DNA of 43,266 nt, taken from contig JAFZCU010000128.1 in the NCBI GenBank assembly GCA_017556145.1, forward strand, positions 1 to 43,266, in the 5' to 3' direction. Below, in pieces: positions 1 to 9,463 of the stretch. The position numbers were made by a program, and so were the translations under genes. Every line of letters starts with the position of its first letter. The first letter of the stretch is position 1. This DNA is from Prevotella sp. (GTDB lineage: Bacteria > Bacteroidota > Bacteroidia > Bacteroidales > Bacteroidaceae). The notes below the pieces were generated by a model, which made no database searches, had not been told where the DNA came from, and saw nothing but the letters and a program-made list of their open reading frames with translations.

Positions 1-206
1 AGGCCATCATCTTTACAGGTGGTATTTCCAAAGCCGGCAAATGGTTGTAGCAGCCAACCCAGAAATCATTCGAGGAGCATGTGTTCCATAATATCCAGGG
101 CAAGGTGAAGTTCCTTTTGTCTGATCTGGATGAAAGCGAGCGCAATATCCTTGGTGCGAGTGTGCTGGCTTGGGAGGTTAAGGAATATTCGCTGTTTATT
201 GAATAG
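1..206 (+). pseudogene. ROK-family sugar kinase, 3' fragment with in-frame stop
   Basis: This is the tail of a ROK (repressor/ORF/kinase) protein whose 5' part lies outside the window. Read in the frame that ends at TAG 204-206, it aligns almost residue for residue with the C-termini of the two downstream copies, for example AIIFTGGISKAGKWL, SFEEHVFHN and ILGASVLAWEVKEYSLF. An in-frame TAG at 48-50 follows GKWL, where the second copy reads LIKP. The stop would remove about 50 residues, so the copy is probably dead. TAG is a normal stop in this genome (menF, menC and menE all end with it), so recoding is unlikely. An assembly or base-call error cannot be excluded. Confidence 0.75.
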
Positions 207-221
207 TAAAAGGAAGATGTT

Positions 222-1205
222 ATGGATTATATAGATAGAATTAAGACCAGAGTCGTTGGTGTCGACATCCGTGAAGTAAAAACCACCTATGCCGTGGTGG
301 ATATCCGTGGTGAGATTATCTCGATGTAATATATCATGACGTCGGATTATCCTGATGTAAATGATTATGTCAGTGCCTTGAGTGAGAAGATCATTATGCT
401 GGTCGAGGAAAACGGCGGTTATGAAACGATACGTTCTATCGGTTTGAGTGCGCCGAGTGCCAACTTCATGACGGGCTGTATCGAGCATGCTGCCAATATG
501 CCCTGGAAAGGCGTAATCCCTATGGCTGCCATGTTACGTGACCGTCTGGGACTGGCCGTCGCACTGGCCAACGATGCACATGTGACGGCATTAGGTGAGA
601 AGGCTTATGGCAGTGCGCATGGACTGAAGGACTTCGTGGTGGTATCTATCAGTCATGGCGGTTTGGGCAGTTGTATCTTCATGGACGGCAAGCCTTATCT
701 TGGTGTGAATGGCTTTGCCGGTGAGGTAGGCCATTCGTGCGTGCAGGTCGACGGGCGTGAATGTGGCTGTGGCCGCAAGGGATGCCTGGAAACCTATTGC
801 TCTGATAGGGGGCTTATCCAGACGGTCAAGGAACTGCTTGATGAGGGCGAGCCGTCGGCTTTGAGGGATCTTAAGAATATCAGTGCACAGACTGTTTCCT
901 ATTATTGTGATAAGGGCGATGTGGTGTCTATCGAGGCTTTCCGCCGTTTAGGTTTCATGCTGGGCCTTGGCCTGGCCAACTATGCCTCCATCCTGAATCC
1001 TGAGGCCATCATCCTCACCGGTGATATGATGCAGGCTGGCAAATGGCTGATAAAACCGATGCGTAAGTCGTTCGAGGAACATGTGTTCCATAACATCCAG
1101 CGGGAGACTCGCCTGCTCGTCTCCATCCTCAAAGAGGGTGAGCGCGACGTGCTTGGAGCCAGTGCTTTGGCCTGGGATGTGAAAGAGTATTCATTGTTTA
1201 AATAA
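222..1205 (+). pseudogene. ROK-family sugar kinase, interrupted by early stop
   Basis: This is the second ROK copy in the tandem. The natural start at ATG 222 gives MDYIDRIKTRVVGVDI, matching the third copy, but TAA at 327-329 ends it after 35 codons. The frame reopens at ATG 336 and runs to 1205 with the rest of the fold intact, including the catalytic NDAH motif and the CGCGRKGCLE zinc signature. The piece from 336 lacks the N-terminal phosphate-binding strand, so it should not be an active kinase alone. The stop lies in a stretch of poor identity to copy three (SMxYIMTS against AEDSFPTL) of the same length, so this is substitution, not a frameshift. Only seven bases separate TAA from ATG 336, so translational re-initiation is conceivable. 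Confidence 0.7.
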
Positions 1206-1217
1206 AAATTCGTGAGA

Positions 1218-2198
1218 ATGGAGGAGAATAATATCAAGACTAAGGTCGTTGGTGTGGATATCAGCATCGAGAGTACCACCTATGCGATGGTGGATGTCAG
1301 AGGTAATATCCTGGCAGAAGACTCATTCCCGACATTGGATTATCCTGATGTGAATAATTTCGTGACGGCATTGAGTGAGAATATTGTGATGATGGTAGAG
1401 CAGAACGGTGGTTATGAGACGATCCGTTCCATCGGCGTCAGTTGCCCCAGTACCAGCTCGGTCTCTGGATGTATCGAGAATGCGGCCAACCTCCCATGGA
1501 AGGGTATCGTACCGTTGGCAGCCATGCTGCGCGACCGGATCGGATTGGCTGTGGGCTTAGCTAACGATGCACATATCTCTGCTTTGGGCGAATATGCTTA
1601 TGGCTGTGCCCACGGTATGAAGAATTTCGTTACCGTCAGCCTGGGTGTCGGCATCGGCAGTTGCTTCTTCTCTGATGGCAAGGAGCATCGTGGTCATGGC
1701 GGCTATGCTGGCGAGTTCGGACATACTTGTGTCTATCCTGATGGCCGTGAGTGCGGTTGTGGCAACAGGGGCTGTCTGGAAGCCTATGTGGGAGCCAAGG
1801 GTATTGTCCAGACGGCTCTTGAGATGATGGCGGAAAGTGATGCGCCCTCACTGATGCGCAATCTGGAGAAATTGTCGCCACGCACCATCAAAGAGTGCTG
1901 TGACGAGGGCGATGAGATGGCCATCGAGGTCTATCGTCGTACAGGCCATATCTTAGGTCAGGGTTTAGCAACTTATGCTTCCTTGATCGATCCTGAGGCT
2001 TTCATCTTTACGGGCGGTATATCCCATGCAGGCCATTGGCTGTTGGATCCTGCCGAGGAAGTGTTCGAAAAACTGGTATTCGGCAATTTGAAGCATAAGG
2101 TCAGGATGATTGTCTCGACTTTCAATGACCGTGAGCGCGACGTGCTGGGGGCCAGTGCCTTGGCATGGAGCGTACCTGAGTATTCACTCTTTAAGTAA
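1218..2198 (+). CDS. ROK-family protein (putative sugar kinase), intact copy
   Basis: A full-length ROK protein of about 326 residues. It has the N-terminal ATP-site strand VVGVDIS (residues 10-16), the catalytic Asp in LANDAHISALGE near residue 116, and the GHT...CGCGNRGCLEAY zinc-binding signature near residues 170-187. ROK kinases phosphorylate glucose, N-acetylmannosamine, N-acetylglucosamine and similar sugars in the cytosol; the substrate cannot be read here. No helix-turn-helix precedes the domain, which favours a kinase over a repressor. I chose ATG 1218; GTG at 1212 is in frame and would add two residues. It is the only unbroken one of three tandem copies and lies 5 bp before the menaquinone genes, so it may be co-transcribed with them. 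Confidence 0.85.
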   Translation: MEENNIKTKVVGVDISIESTTYAMVDVRGNILAEDSFPTLDYPDVNNFVTALSENIVMMVEQNGGYETIRSIGVSCPSTSSVSGCIENAANLPWKGIVPLAAMLRDRIGLAVGLANDAHISALGEYAYGCAHGMKNFVTVSLGVGIGSCFFSDGKEHRGHGGYAGEFGHTCVYPDGRECGCGNRGCLEAYVGAKGIVQTALEMMAESDAPSLMRNLEKLSPRTIKECCDEGDEMAIEVYRRTGHILGQGLATYASLIDPEAFIFTGGISHAGHWLLDPAEEVFEKLVFGNLKHKVRMIVSTFNDRERDVLGASALAWSVPEYSLFK

Positions 2199-2203
2199 AC
2201 GTT

Positions 2204-2620
2204 GTGAACGTAGAAAGAATAAACCGGATTATCAACGAGAAACCAAACCTGAGTACCGCCCTCGGCATGGAGTTCATCTCCACGCCAGAGGATGATACTT
2301 GTATGGCACGCATGAAGGTTGACGAGCGCAATCGCCAGCCTTTTGGCTTTCTAAGCGGAGGCGCTTCATTGGCTTTGGCCGAGAATGTGGCAGGCGTCGG
2401 CTCTTCAGCCCTCTGTCCGCATTGTGCCTGTGTAGGCATCGAGGTCAGTGGCAGTCATGTGAAAGCGGTGGCTGAGGGAGATTGCGTTACAGCGTATGCC
2501 CGTCTGCTAAACCGGGGGACCACCCTCCACGTCTGGAATGTGGATATCAAGGACTCTTCTGGCGAACTGATTTCAAATGTCCGCGTTACCAATTATATCA
2601 TCAAGCAGAAGAAAGAATGA
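2204..2620 (+). CDS. menI: hotdog-fold thioesterase, probable DHNA-CoA thioesterase (MenI type)
   Basis: A 138-residue hotdog-fold acyl-CoA thioesterase of the PaaI/YdiI group. The motif FGFLSGGASLALAE (about residues 47-60) is the family's GGA...E active-site helix, with Ser where many members have His. In menaquinone synthesis this enzyme releases 1,4-dihydroxy-2-naphthoate from its CoA ester, the step after MenB. The position at the head of menF-menD-menB-menC-menE supports that role, though the substrate is inferred from context. The start is GTG at 2204, because the next in-frame Met is 21 residues later and would cut into the fold. The stop overlaps the menF start as ATGA. Confidence 0.85.
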   Translation: MNVERINRIINEKPNLSTALGMEFISTPEDDTCMARMKVDERNRQPFGFLSGGASLALAENVAGVGSSALCPHCACVGIEVSGSHVKAVAEGDCVTAYARLLNRGTTLHVWNVDIKDSSGELISNVRVTNYIIKQKKE

Positions 2621-3663
2621 CGGCTTACGCCATATACAGATTGCCCCATGAAGACCACGCCACTCTGATCAAACAGACAGAAGGTGAACCTGTGGAACTA
2701 CTCTCTCTCACGGAGTTGAAGGGTCGTCAGGGATTTGTTGTAGCGCCCTTCGAAGTTAATGCAGAACAGCCGATTCTGGTGATCCAAGGGGATGAGACGA
2801 AGGTTGTTCTTGAGGAAAGAGAAAAGCTGGAGGATGAAGGGGAAAGAAAAAAGTCAGCCCCTTCGTTGCATTATTCCATCGACTTTGCCAATTATCATTC
2901 ACAATTGGAGAACGATACTTTCCAAAAGATTGTCTTAGCGCGCTGTGCAGACGAAAAGCTGGGAGAGAATGTGGAGCCGATGGAATTGTTTTATCGGGCT
3001 TGTTCATTGTATCCGCGATTGTTCATTGCTTTGGTGGAGACAGAGAAGAGTGGATGCTGGTTGACAGCAACGCCAGAGATATTGTTAGACGGAAAGGACT
3101 CTGACTGGCGAACCATCGCTCTGGCTGGAACCATGAAACTGGAAGGTGACCAGCTGAATGGTGAGGGCGAGACCTTGCGATGGAGTACCAAGAACATTCA
3201 GGAGCAGCGCATCGTGGCTACCTATATCACAGAGTGCCTGGAGCAGTTTACTGGTGATTTCCGTGAGGAAGGGCCAAGAACGGTAAGGGCAGCAAATCTG
3301 GTACATCTGAGGAGTGACTTTACATTTAAATTCGATAGTCAGGATTATATAGGCGAACTGCTGAATACCCTGCATCCTACACCAGCTGTGTGCGGACTGC
3401 CCAAGCGCGAGGTGTTTCAGTTTATCGTGAAAAACGAGCATACGCCACGCAGATACTATAGTGGTTTTATGGGACCACTTGGAGTCCGTGAAACCCATCT
3501 GTATGTATCGCTCAGGTGTATGAACATCGATGGGCAAAACTGTCATCTCTATGCTGGTGGAGGTTTGCTGAAGGACAGCACTGAAGAGCAGGAGTGGCAA
3601 GAGACGGAGGCAAAACTCGAAACGATGAGAAGAATTTTAGACATAAGGACATCACATGTATAG
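2617..3663 (+). CDS. menF: isochorismate synthase MenF
   Basis: Isochorismate synthase converts chorismate to isochorismate, the committed step of menaquinone synthesis. The 348-residue protein carries chorismate-binding family motifs in order: KIVLARC, ATPEILL, ALAGTMK, EQRIVATYI, LHPTPAVCGLPK, YYSGFMGPLG, YVSLRCM and YAGGGLL, ending in EEQEWQETEAKLETM, which carries the Mg-binding glutamates. Length fits the short Bacteroidetes form. The open frame extends upstream to 2482, but ATG 2617 overlaps the thioesterase stop (ATGA) and gives a sensible N-terminus, MTAYAIYRLP. The 3' end overlaps menD by 8 bp, which implies translational coupling. Confidence 0.92.
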   Translation: MTAYAIYRLPHEDHATLIKQTEGEPVELLSLTELKGRQGFVVAPFEVNAEQPILVIQGDETKVVLEEREKLEDEGERKKSAPSLHYSIDFANYHSQLENDTFQKIVLARCADEKLGENVEPMELFYRACSLYPRLFIALVETEKSGCWLTATPEILLDGKDSDWRTIALAGTMKLEGDQLNGEGETLRWSTKNIQEQRIVATYITECLEQFTGDFREEGPRTVRAANLVHLRSDFTFKFDSQDYIGELLNTLHPTPAVCGLPKREVFQFIVKNEHTPRRYYSGFMGPLGVRETHLYVSLRCMNIDGQNCHLYAGGGLLKDSTEEQEWQETEAKLETMRRILDIRTSHV

Positions 3664-5323
3664 TAATAAGGAGAATGTCAACATATTAACGGCCCTTCTG
3701 ATCGCTCATGGCGTTAAACATGCGGTGGTTTGTCCTGGAAGTAGGAATTCACCCATTGTGCATAACCTCAATGAATGTCCTGACATCGCATGCTATCCTG
3801 TGACGGATGAACGCTCCGCAGGCTTTTATGCCTTAGGCATCGCTCTATGTGAGTCTGAGCCTGTGGCCGTCTGTGTCACCAGTGGTACGGCACTGCTGAA
3901 TCTTGCGCCTGCAGTGGCTGAGGCTTATTATCAGCATGTGCCGTTGGTCGTGATCTCTGCAGATCGCCCGCCACAGTGGATAGACCAACTCGATGGCCAG
4001 ACGCTCCCGCAGCCTGATGCCTTAGGGCGTTTCGTCAAGAAAGCCGTCTCTTTGCCTGAGCCTTACTCCGATGAAACACGATGGCACTGTAACCGCCTCG
4101 TCAACGAAGCGCTGCTGGAAACACGTCATCATGGTGATGGCCCTGTGCATATCAATGTCCCCATCTCTGAGCCGTTGTTTGAATACAATATCTCCGAATT
4201 GCCTGAAGAACGGAGTATCTGTTTGCTGAATCCAAGATGTTATAAATCTCTGCTGTCGGTAGAGTGCGCAGGACAGTTCTTCATATCGAAGAAACCGATG
4301 GTGATAATAGGACAGATGTCAAGAGAGGTATTAATACCACAGGAACTCTATTCGATATCCTTATGTGCCGTCGTGTTCAACGAGTCGTTGAGTGTCGGTA
4401 ATGGTGGCGAACATTTCGATGAGGTGCTTTATGCTGTTGGTGATGATCCTGATTATCAACCCGATTTTGTCCTCTATCTGGGCGATACGATGGTAAGCAA
4501 GCGTGTCAAACAATGGATGCGGAGATTGAAAGATGCACATATCTGGGCTGTTACTGAGGATGGAAGTATTCACGATACTTCAATGCAGTTGTATGGCGTT
4601 ATAGAGGGCCATCCTGCCGACGTGATAGACGATCTGGTAGAAACAGCGGGGATTAAAGCTATTCAGTCTACGGAGGCTTTTAAAACACGATGGGAAAAGG
4701 TATTTGCCAAAGCCGATAAACATGCAGGGAAATATCAGCCTGCCTATTCTGAGATGGCTGCGGTAAAGTGCTTTGAAGAACAGTTGGGACCAGCAGAAGA
4801 TTGTTATGTACATTATGGTAACAGCAGCGCCATCCGTCTGGCGAATATCTACGCCCGCCATTATGTCTATTGTAATCGTGGCGTGAATGGCATTGATGGC
4901 TCCCTCTCCACGGCAGCAGGCTTTTCGGTTGTAAAGGACGATGATGAAACAGTTTTTTGCGTCATTGGCGACCTGAGCTTCTTCTACGATCAGAATGCCC
5001 TTTGGAATCAGAACCTGCGGGGCAATTTCCGCATTCTCCTGCTCAACAATGGGAAGGGTGGTATCTTCAATCTGTTGAGAGGTCTCGAACAGAGTCCCGC
5101 CCGAGATAAATATGTTGCTGCCGGGCATCATACCTCTGCTGAGGGCATCTGTTTGCAGAACAACGTTAAATATCTGAAGGCTACCAACATGGAAGAGATG
5201 CAACAAGGTATCGACACCTTATTAAATATAGAGAGTAATCGTCCTGTGCTGTTGGAAGTCTTTACTGATGCAGCAGAGGATGAACGAGTATTTAAAGAGT
5301 ATTATCAAAGTATTAAGTTATGA
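3656..5323 (+). CDS. menD: SEPHCHC synthase MenD
   Basis: 2-Succinyl-5-enolpyruvyl-6-hydroxy-3-cyclohexene-1-carboxylate synthase is a thiamine diphosphate enzyme joining isochorismate and 2-oxoglutarate. The 555 residues match the family length. Visible motifs are [10 protein letters not shown] near residues 21-30, [18 protein letters not shown] near residue 80, and the ThDP/Mg site [12 protein letters not shown] near residues 435-446. The N-terminus MYSNKENVN begins at ATG 3656 inside the menF stop region. The end overlaps menB as ATGA (5320-5323), so these genes are read as one operon. Confidence 0.95.
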   Translation: MYSNKENVNILTALLIAHGVKHAVVCPGSRNSPIVHNLNECPDIACYPVTDERSAGFYALGIALCESEPVAVCVTSGTALLNLAPAVAEAYYQHVPLVVISADRPPQWIDQLDGQTLPQPDALGRFVKKAVSLPEPYSDETRWHCNRLVNEALLETRHHGDGPVHINVPISEPLFEYNISELPEERSICLLNPRCYKSLLSVECAGQFFISKKPMVIIGQMSREVLIPQELYSISLCAVVFNESLSVGNGGEHFDEVLYAVGDDPDYQPDFVLYLGDTMVSKRVKQWMRRLKDAHIWAVTEDGSIHDTSMQLYGVIEGHPADVIDDLVETAGIKAIQSTEAFKTRWEKVFAKADKHAGKYQPAYSEMAAVKCFEEQLGPAEDCYVHYGNSSAIRLANIYARHYVYCNRGVNGIDGSLSTAAGFSVVKDDDETVFCVIGDLSFFYDQNALWNQNLRGNFRILLLNNGKGGIFNLLRGLEQSPARDKYVAAGHHTSAEGICLQNNVKYLKATNMEEMQQGIDTLLNIESNRPVLLEVFTDAAEDERVFKEYYQSIKL

Positions 5324-6171
5324 GAGCGTGGAAACAAATACGTGAGTTTAAAGAGATTTTGTTCGAAGAATATAATGGTATCGCCAAGATCACCATCAAC
5401 CGTCCGCAATATCGCAATGCATTTACCCCCAAGACCACTTGGGAGTTGAGTCAGGCGTTCTCGATGTGTCGCGAGATGCAGGATATCAGTGTGGTGTTGT
5501 TGACTGGTGCTATGAGTGAAGTGCCTGAGGGCAAGACACTGGCCGATGTGAAACATGCCTTCTGCAGTGGTGGCGATATGCATGTGAAGGGCCGTGGCGG
5601 CTATGTCGACGAGGAGGGTGTGCCTCGTCTGAGTGTCCTCGACGTACAGATGCAGATCCGTCGTCTGCCCAAACCTGTGATTGCAATGGTGAATGGTTAT
5701 GCCATCGGTGGCGGACATGTGCTCCATCTGGTGTGTGACCTGACGATAGCCTCGGAGAATGCCATCTTTGGACAAACAGGTCCAAAGGTGGGTAGTTTTG
5801 ATGCTGGTTTTGGTTCTTCGTATCTGGCCCGTATCGTGGGTCAGAAGAAGGCTCGTGAAATCTGGTTCCTCTGTCGCCAATATACGGCTCATGAGGCTGA
5901 GGCAATGGGCATGGTGAATAAGGTTGTGCCTATTGAGCGTCTTGAGGATGAATGTGTGGAGTGGGCTGAAATTATGATGGAACGTTCGCCTTTAGCCCTC
6001 CGAATGATTAAGGCCGGACTGAATGCGGAACTCGATGGACAGGCGGGTATTCAGGAACTTGCGGGCGACTGCACCATGCTTTATTATTTCCTCGACGAAG
6101 CCCAAGAAGGCGGTAAAGCCTTCCTGGAAAAGCGCAAGCCCGACTTCAAGAAATATCCCAAGCTTCCATGA
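5320..6171 (+). CDS. menB: 1,4-dihydroxy-2-naphthoyl-CoA synthase MenB
   Basis: A crotonase-family enzyme that closes o-succinylbenzoyl-CoA to DHNA-CoA. The 283 residues show the MenB pattern: [11 protein letters not shown] near residue 83 (oxyanion hole), [18 protein letters not shown] near residue 128, and [21 protein letters not shown] near residue 155, which is typical of MenB rather than of enoyl-CoA hydratases. The gene overlaps menD and menC at ATGA junctions on both sides. Directly after menD one often finds menH; here it is absent, so SHCHC synthase must be supplied from elsewhere or by another enzyme. Confidence 0.95.
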   Translation: MRAWKQIREFKEILFEEYNGIAKITINRPQYRNAFTPKTTWELSQAFSMCREMQDISVVLLTGAMSEVPEGKTLADVKHAFCSGGDMHVKGRGGYVDEEGVPRLSVLDVQMQIRRLPKPVIAMVNGYAIGGGHVLHLVCDLTIASENAIFGQTGPKVGSFDAGFGSSYLARIVGQKKAREIWFLCRQYTAHEAEAMGMVNKVVPIERLEDECVEWAEIMMERSPLALRMIKAGLNAELDGQAGIQELAGDCTMLYYFLDEAQEGGKAFLEKRKPDFKKYPKLP

Positions 6172-7208
6172 CCTATGAGATTGAGGAGCGTGTGCTCCAT
6201 TTTAAGCAGCCGGCAGGCACTTCGCGCGGTGTCTATACCATCCGCAAGATCTGGCTCGTTCATCTCTACGAGGGTGATTGTCATGGCGTAGGGGAGTGTG
6301 CACCATTACCTGATCTTAGCTGTGATGCGATGGAGCATGAAAGGTATGAGGCGTTACTTCGTCAGTTCTGCAAGAAACTATGTGAGACCGGTGAGATGGA
6401 CTACGATGCATTGAGGGATTATCCTTCAATGTTGTTTGGCCTCGAAACAGCCCTGCTTTCCTTACATTCCTCTCTCCTCTCACCTCTTACCTCTCACTTC
6501 TTATTTGATACGGCCTTCAGTCGTGGTGAAGTCGGTATTCCTATTAACGGTCTTGTCTGGATGGGCAATTACGATGAGATGCTTCACCGTCTGGAAACCA
6601 AGCTTGAACAAGGTTTTAGATGTGTAAAGTTAAAGATCGGTGCCATCGACTTTGACCAAGAGCTGGACTTGATAAAGAGGATCAGAGAAAGGTTCTCCTT
6701 CCACGAAGTAGAACTCCGTCTCGATGCCAACGGCGCCTTTCCTTACAACGAGGCCCTTTATAAGCTCGAGCTCCTCTCTCAATACGCTATCCACTCCATC
6801 GAGCAGCCCATCCGTCAGGGACAGTGGGCCTATATGGCTGAGCTCTGTCGCGAGTCACCTCTCTCCATCGCCCTCGACGAGGAACTCATCGGAGTCAACG
6901 ACCCCGCGATGAAGCGCCACATGCTCAACATCATCAAGCCCCGTTACATCATCCTTAAGCCCTCTCTTCACGGTGGCATGGCTGGCTGTCGCGAGTGGAT
7001 TGATATTGCTCGCGATATGGGTATCGGCTCGTGGATTACCTCTGCCCTCGAGAGCAACATCGGCCTGAATGCCATCGCCCAGTTTGCCGCCTCTATCTAT
7101 GGCGACCACATCACCATGCCACAGGGCCTCGGCACCGGTCAGCTCTTCACCGACAATATCCCAATGCCTTTGGAAATCAGAGGCGATCAGTTATGGCGAT
7201 GTCGTTAG
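6168..7208 (+). CDS. menC: o-succinylbenzoate synthase MenC
   Basis: An enolase-superfamily dehydratase that makes o-succinylbenzoate from SHCHC. Catalytic elements are visible: KLKIG (first Lys pair, near residue 154), RLDANGAF (metal Asp, near 186), SIEQPI (metal Glu, near 210), ALDEEL (metal Asp, near 236) and LKPSLHGG (second Lys, near 262). The length is 346 residues. Oddity: at 6471-6505 the coding strand is a run of five imperfect TCTYNCC-type heptamers, read as [12 protein letters not shown] just before FDTAFSRG. This looks like a low-complexity tract that expanded inside the gene, in a loop before the barrel domain. The gene overlaps menB (ATGA) and menE (16 bp). Confidence 0.92.
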   Translation: MTYEIEERVLHFKQPAGTSRGVYTIRKIWLVHLYEGDCHGVGECAPLPDLSCDAMEHERYEALLRQFCKKLCETGEMDYDALRDYPSMLFGLETALLSLHSSLLSPLTSHFLFDTAFSRGEVGIPINGLVWMGNYDEMLHRLETKLEQGFRCVKLKIGAIDFDQELDLIKRIRERFSFHEVELRLDANGAFPYNEALYKLELLSQYAIHSIEQPIRQGQWAYMAELCRESPLSIALDEELIGVNDPAMKRHMLNIIKPRYIILKPSLHGGMAGCREWIDIARDMGIGSWITSALESNIGLNAIAQFAASIYGDHITMPQGLGTGQLFTDNIPMPLEIRGDQLWRCR

Positions 7209-8176
7209 AGGCATTCCTTGAAGAGTGGAATAACCCTTCGGAAACACTATTGGTGTATACCAGCGGCAGCACGGGTACTCCTAAGCCCATGATGGTTGAG
7301 AAGCATCGTATGCTTGCCTCTGCCCGTCGTACTAACGATTTCCTCGGCCTCCAGCCTGGCGACACCGCTCTGCTCTGTATGTCGCTCGACTTCATCGCTG
7401 GCAAGATGATGGTCGTTCGCGCCCTCGAACGCCAGTTACGATTAGTCACTGTCGCTCCCAGTGGCCATCCCTTGGCCGCCCTCAATGACCAGACTTCCCT
7501 CGATTTCGCTGCGATGGTCCCCTTGCAAGTCTACAACTCCCTCCAAGTTTCCATTGAGCGTGAGCGTCTGATGCAGATCCGCCACCTTATCATCGGTGGG
7601 GGAGCTATCGACGATGCCCTAGCTTCAGAACTGAAAAACTTCCCCAATGCCGTCTGGAGTACTTATGGCATGACTGAGACCCTCTCTCACATCGCTCTCC
7701 GTCGCCTTTCTGGCCCTGAAGCCTCTATCTGGTACACTCCCTTCCCCTCCGTCCGTGTCAGTCTTTCCGAAGAAGACACTCTTATCATCGATGCCCCCGA
7801 GGTCTGCCCCAATCCCCTCGTCACCAATGATATTGCTGAACGATCTCCTGATTATTCGAAATTTCGGATTATCGGAAGAAAAGACAACATCATCTGCTCC
7901 GGAGGCCTGAAGATTCAGGCTGAGGAACTCGAGCGTCAGCTCCGTCCCCACATGCGCGTACCTTATATAATTACCAAGCGTCCCGATGAGAAATTCGGCG
8001 AGATTGTCGTCCTGCTCACCGAAGGCTCCACAGATGAAGCCCGTGAGGTCTGCGAGCGCATCCTACCCCGTTTCCACCAGCCTCGCGCCTATCTCCACGT
8101 CTCCAGCATCCCCCTTACCGCCACTGGCAAACCCGCCCGCCATGAGGCAGCGCTATTAGCCGACAATAACAATTAG
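7193..8176 (+). CDS. menE: o-succinylbenzoate-CoA ligase MenE (short Bacteroidetes form)
   Basis: An adenylate-forming ligase that activates o-succinylbenzoate to its CoA ester. P-loop VYTSGSTGTPKP lies near residues 20-31, the ATYGMTET-type A5 motif appears as STYGMTETLSHIAL, the hinge GRKDNIICSGG is near 229, and the C-terminal catalytic Lys is in TATGKPAR near 312. At 327 residues it is shorter than typical acyl-CoA ligases, with a reduced N-terminal domain. I chose ATG 7193, which overlaps the menC end; ATG 7199 is equally possible. The longer frame from 7031 lies inside menC and is not credible. It ends the operon 24 bp before the convergent RT gene. Confidence 0.9.
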   Translation: MAMSLEAFLEEWNNPSETLLVYTSGSTGTPKPMMVEKHRMLASARRTNDFLGLQPGDTALLCMSLDFIAGKMMVVRALERQLRLVTVAPSGHPLAALNDQTSLDFAAMVPLQVYNSLQVSIERERLMQIRHLIIGGGAIDDALASELKNFPNAVWSTYGMTETLSHIALRRLSGPEASIWYTPFPSVRVSLSEEDTLIIDAPEVCPNPLVTNDIAERSPDYSKFRIIGRKDNIICSGGLKIQAEELERQLRPHMRVPYIITKRPDEKFGEIVVLLTEGSTDEAREVCERILPRFHQPRAYLHVSSIPLTATGKPARHEAALLADNNN

Positions 8177-8200
8177 TGACAATCGCCATTGATCTTATTC

Positions 8201-9451
8201 TCATAATTGGCAATCTGAGCCTATTTCGATATGTTTTCTTTGGGCAGTGGCAGTTTCTTTGTATTTGTAGAACTCGTTTACCAAGCTCTTGTAGCCTAAT
8301 TGTTTAAGCTGTGCATAGTCGGTTCTGTAATTGGCCTTGTTGTGTTTCCCCGTGCTCAGGAAGCGGATGTTCTGCTGAAGGTAGTGATCGATTTCCTTGA
8401 GTCCGTCGGTGGTGTTGATGACAGGGAAAAACCACCTGGACCATGTGAGGACTTCGGTATCGTCGTTCTCAAAAAAGACACGATTGAAACGGTTGATGAG
8501 CGCTTTCATGGCCTTTTCGGGCTCAATGTGCTTTTTGTTGCGCCAACGCATCAGCGACTTGGTGGCACGTTTGATTTTGCCTTTCATCTTTCTCTTGGTG
8601 GCTTCCGAGATGTCGATGATGTGTGCATGGCACTTGAATCCTAAAAATTCGTAGGCATCATCGGGCGTATATATTTTTTCCTTATCGGGGTTTATTTCAA
8701 GCCTATATTGCCTGAGGAATTCTGCCATTTTCCCTTTGTAGGTCTCGAGTGTATCCAAGTCGGGCGCAAATAGGATAATATCGTCGGAATAGCGTGCATA
8801 AATGACATTGGCTTCACTGAAATATCGGTCCACTTTTTTTAAATAGACGTCGGCCAGGAAGGGTGAAGTGGGGGTGCCGGCCATCACCCCGTGGTTTTCA
8901 ATGATGGTTTCGCCGTTGAAGACGACTCTGTTGTCGGTCAACATGTTTTCAAAGAAACGGTACAAAGGCGGATCACCGGTCATCATCTCCGCCAGCATCG
9001 GCAGCAGGATATCTATGGAAATGGAATTGAAATAGTCATGGATGTCGAGTTTGTAGGCCCACATCTTCCGACCTCTGATGGCCTGGTTGATGTGAAAGAT
9101 GGCATCACTCGCTTTCATGCCCCTACGGAACGCATAGCAATTCGGTGCAAAACACCGATCGTAATCATAGAGCTTGAAGGCCATGAGTTTGAGGAGCATC
9201 ATCTCGTCGGGCGCAAAACTATAGACCACACGTTTCTTTCCCGTGCCCATCTTATTGATAATCTTCTTCGTGGGAATGCCTAATCGCTCGCCTTGGGCTA
9301 TCTTCTGCGCCAGAGGGAGGTACGCTTCACGTTCCACATAACTGTCGGCTTCTTTAAACTCATGCCAAGTGAAACGACCTTTCAGCAGTCGATAGGCAAG
9401 AAACTCTTCCCATGTTTCTTGTCGGGAAAGTTGCGTCAGGATGCTCTCCAT
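8201..9451 (-). CDS. reverse transcriptase (retron/defence-RT-like, class unassigned)
   Basis: A 416-residue RNA-directed DNA polymerase. RT blocks are clear: first catalytic Asp in YKLDIHDYFNSI (Asp136), GTPTSPFLADVYLKKVD (192-208) and the catalytic centre YARYSDDIILF (YSDD at 221-224, Ser where retrons usually have Ala). LEINPDKEKIY and FLGF follow, then a basic helical thumb (about 283-310) and a C-terminal segment around LGYKSLVNEFYKY (385-397). The block 4 motif is GxPxSP, not the SQ form of diversity-generating RTs. I found no retron NAxxH or VTG motifs, no intron maturase domain and no endonuclease domain. ATG 9451 is preferred; the open frame upstream runs through the structured segment 9464-9598. 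It could be an unknown-group or defence RT. Confidence 0.85.
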   Translation of the reverse strand: MESILTQLSRQETWEEFLAYRLLKGRFTWHEFKEADSYVEREAYLPLAQKIAQGERLGIPTKKIINKMGTGKKRVVYSFAPDEMMLLKLMAFKLYDYDRCFAPNCYAFRRGMKASDAIFHINQAIRGRKMWAYKLDIHDYFNSISIDILLPMLAEMMTGDPPLYRFFENMLTDNRVVFNGETIIENHGVMAGTPTSPFLADVYLKKVDRYFSEANVIYARYSDDIILFAPDLDTLETYKGKMAEFLRQYRLEINPDKEKIYTPDDAYEFLGFKCHAHIIDISEATKRKMKGKIKRATKSLMRWRNKKHIEPEKAMKALINRFNRVFFENDDTEVLTWSRWFFPVINTTDGLKEIDHYLQQNIRFLSTGKHNKANYRTDYAQLKQLGYKSLVNEFYKYKETATAQRKHIEIGSDCQL

Positions 9452-9463
9452 GATGAAAAAAAG

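Noticed and set aside
1-329. Stop-codon recoding explaining the ROK stops
   Set aside because: Two different stops (TAG and TAA) are involved and both end normal genes throughout the window.
8201-9451. Group II intron
   Set aside because: No maturase X or endonuclease domain and no recognisable domain V RNA next to the RT gene.
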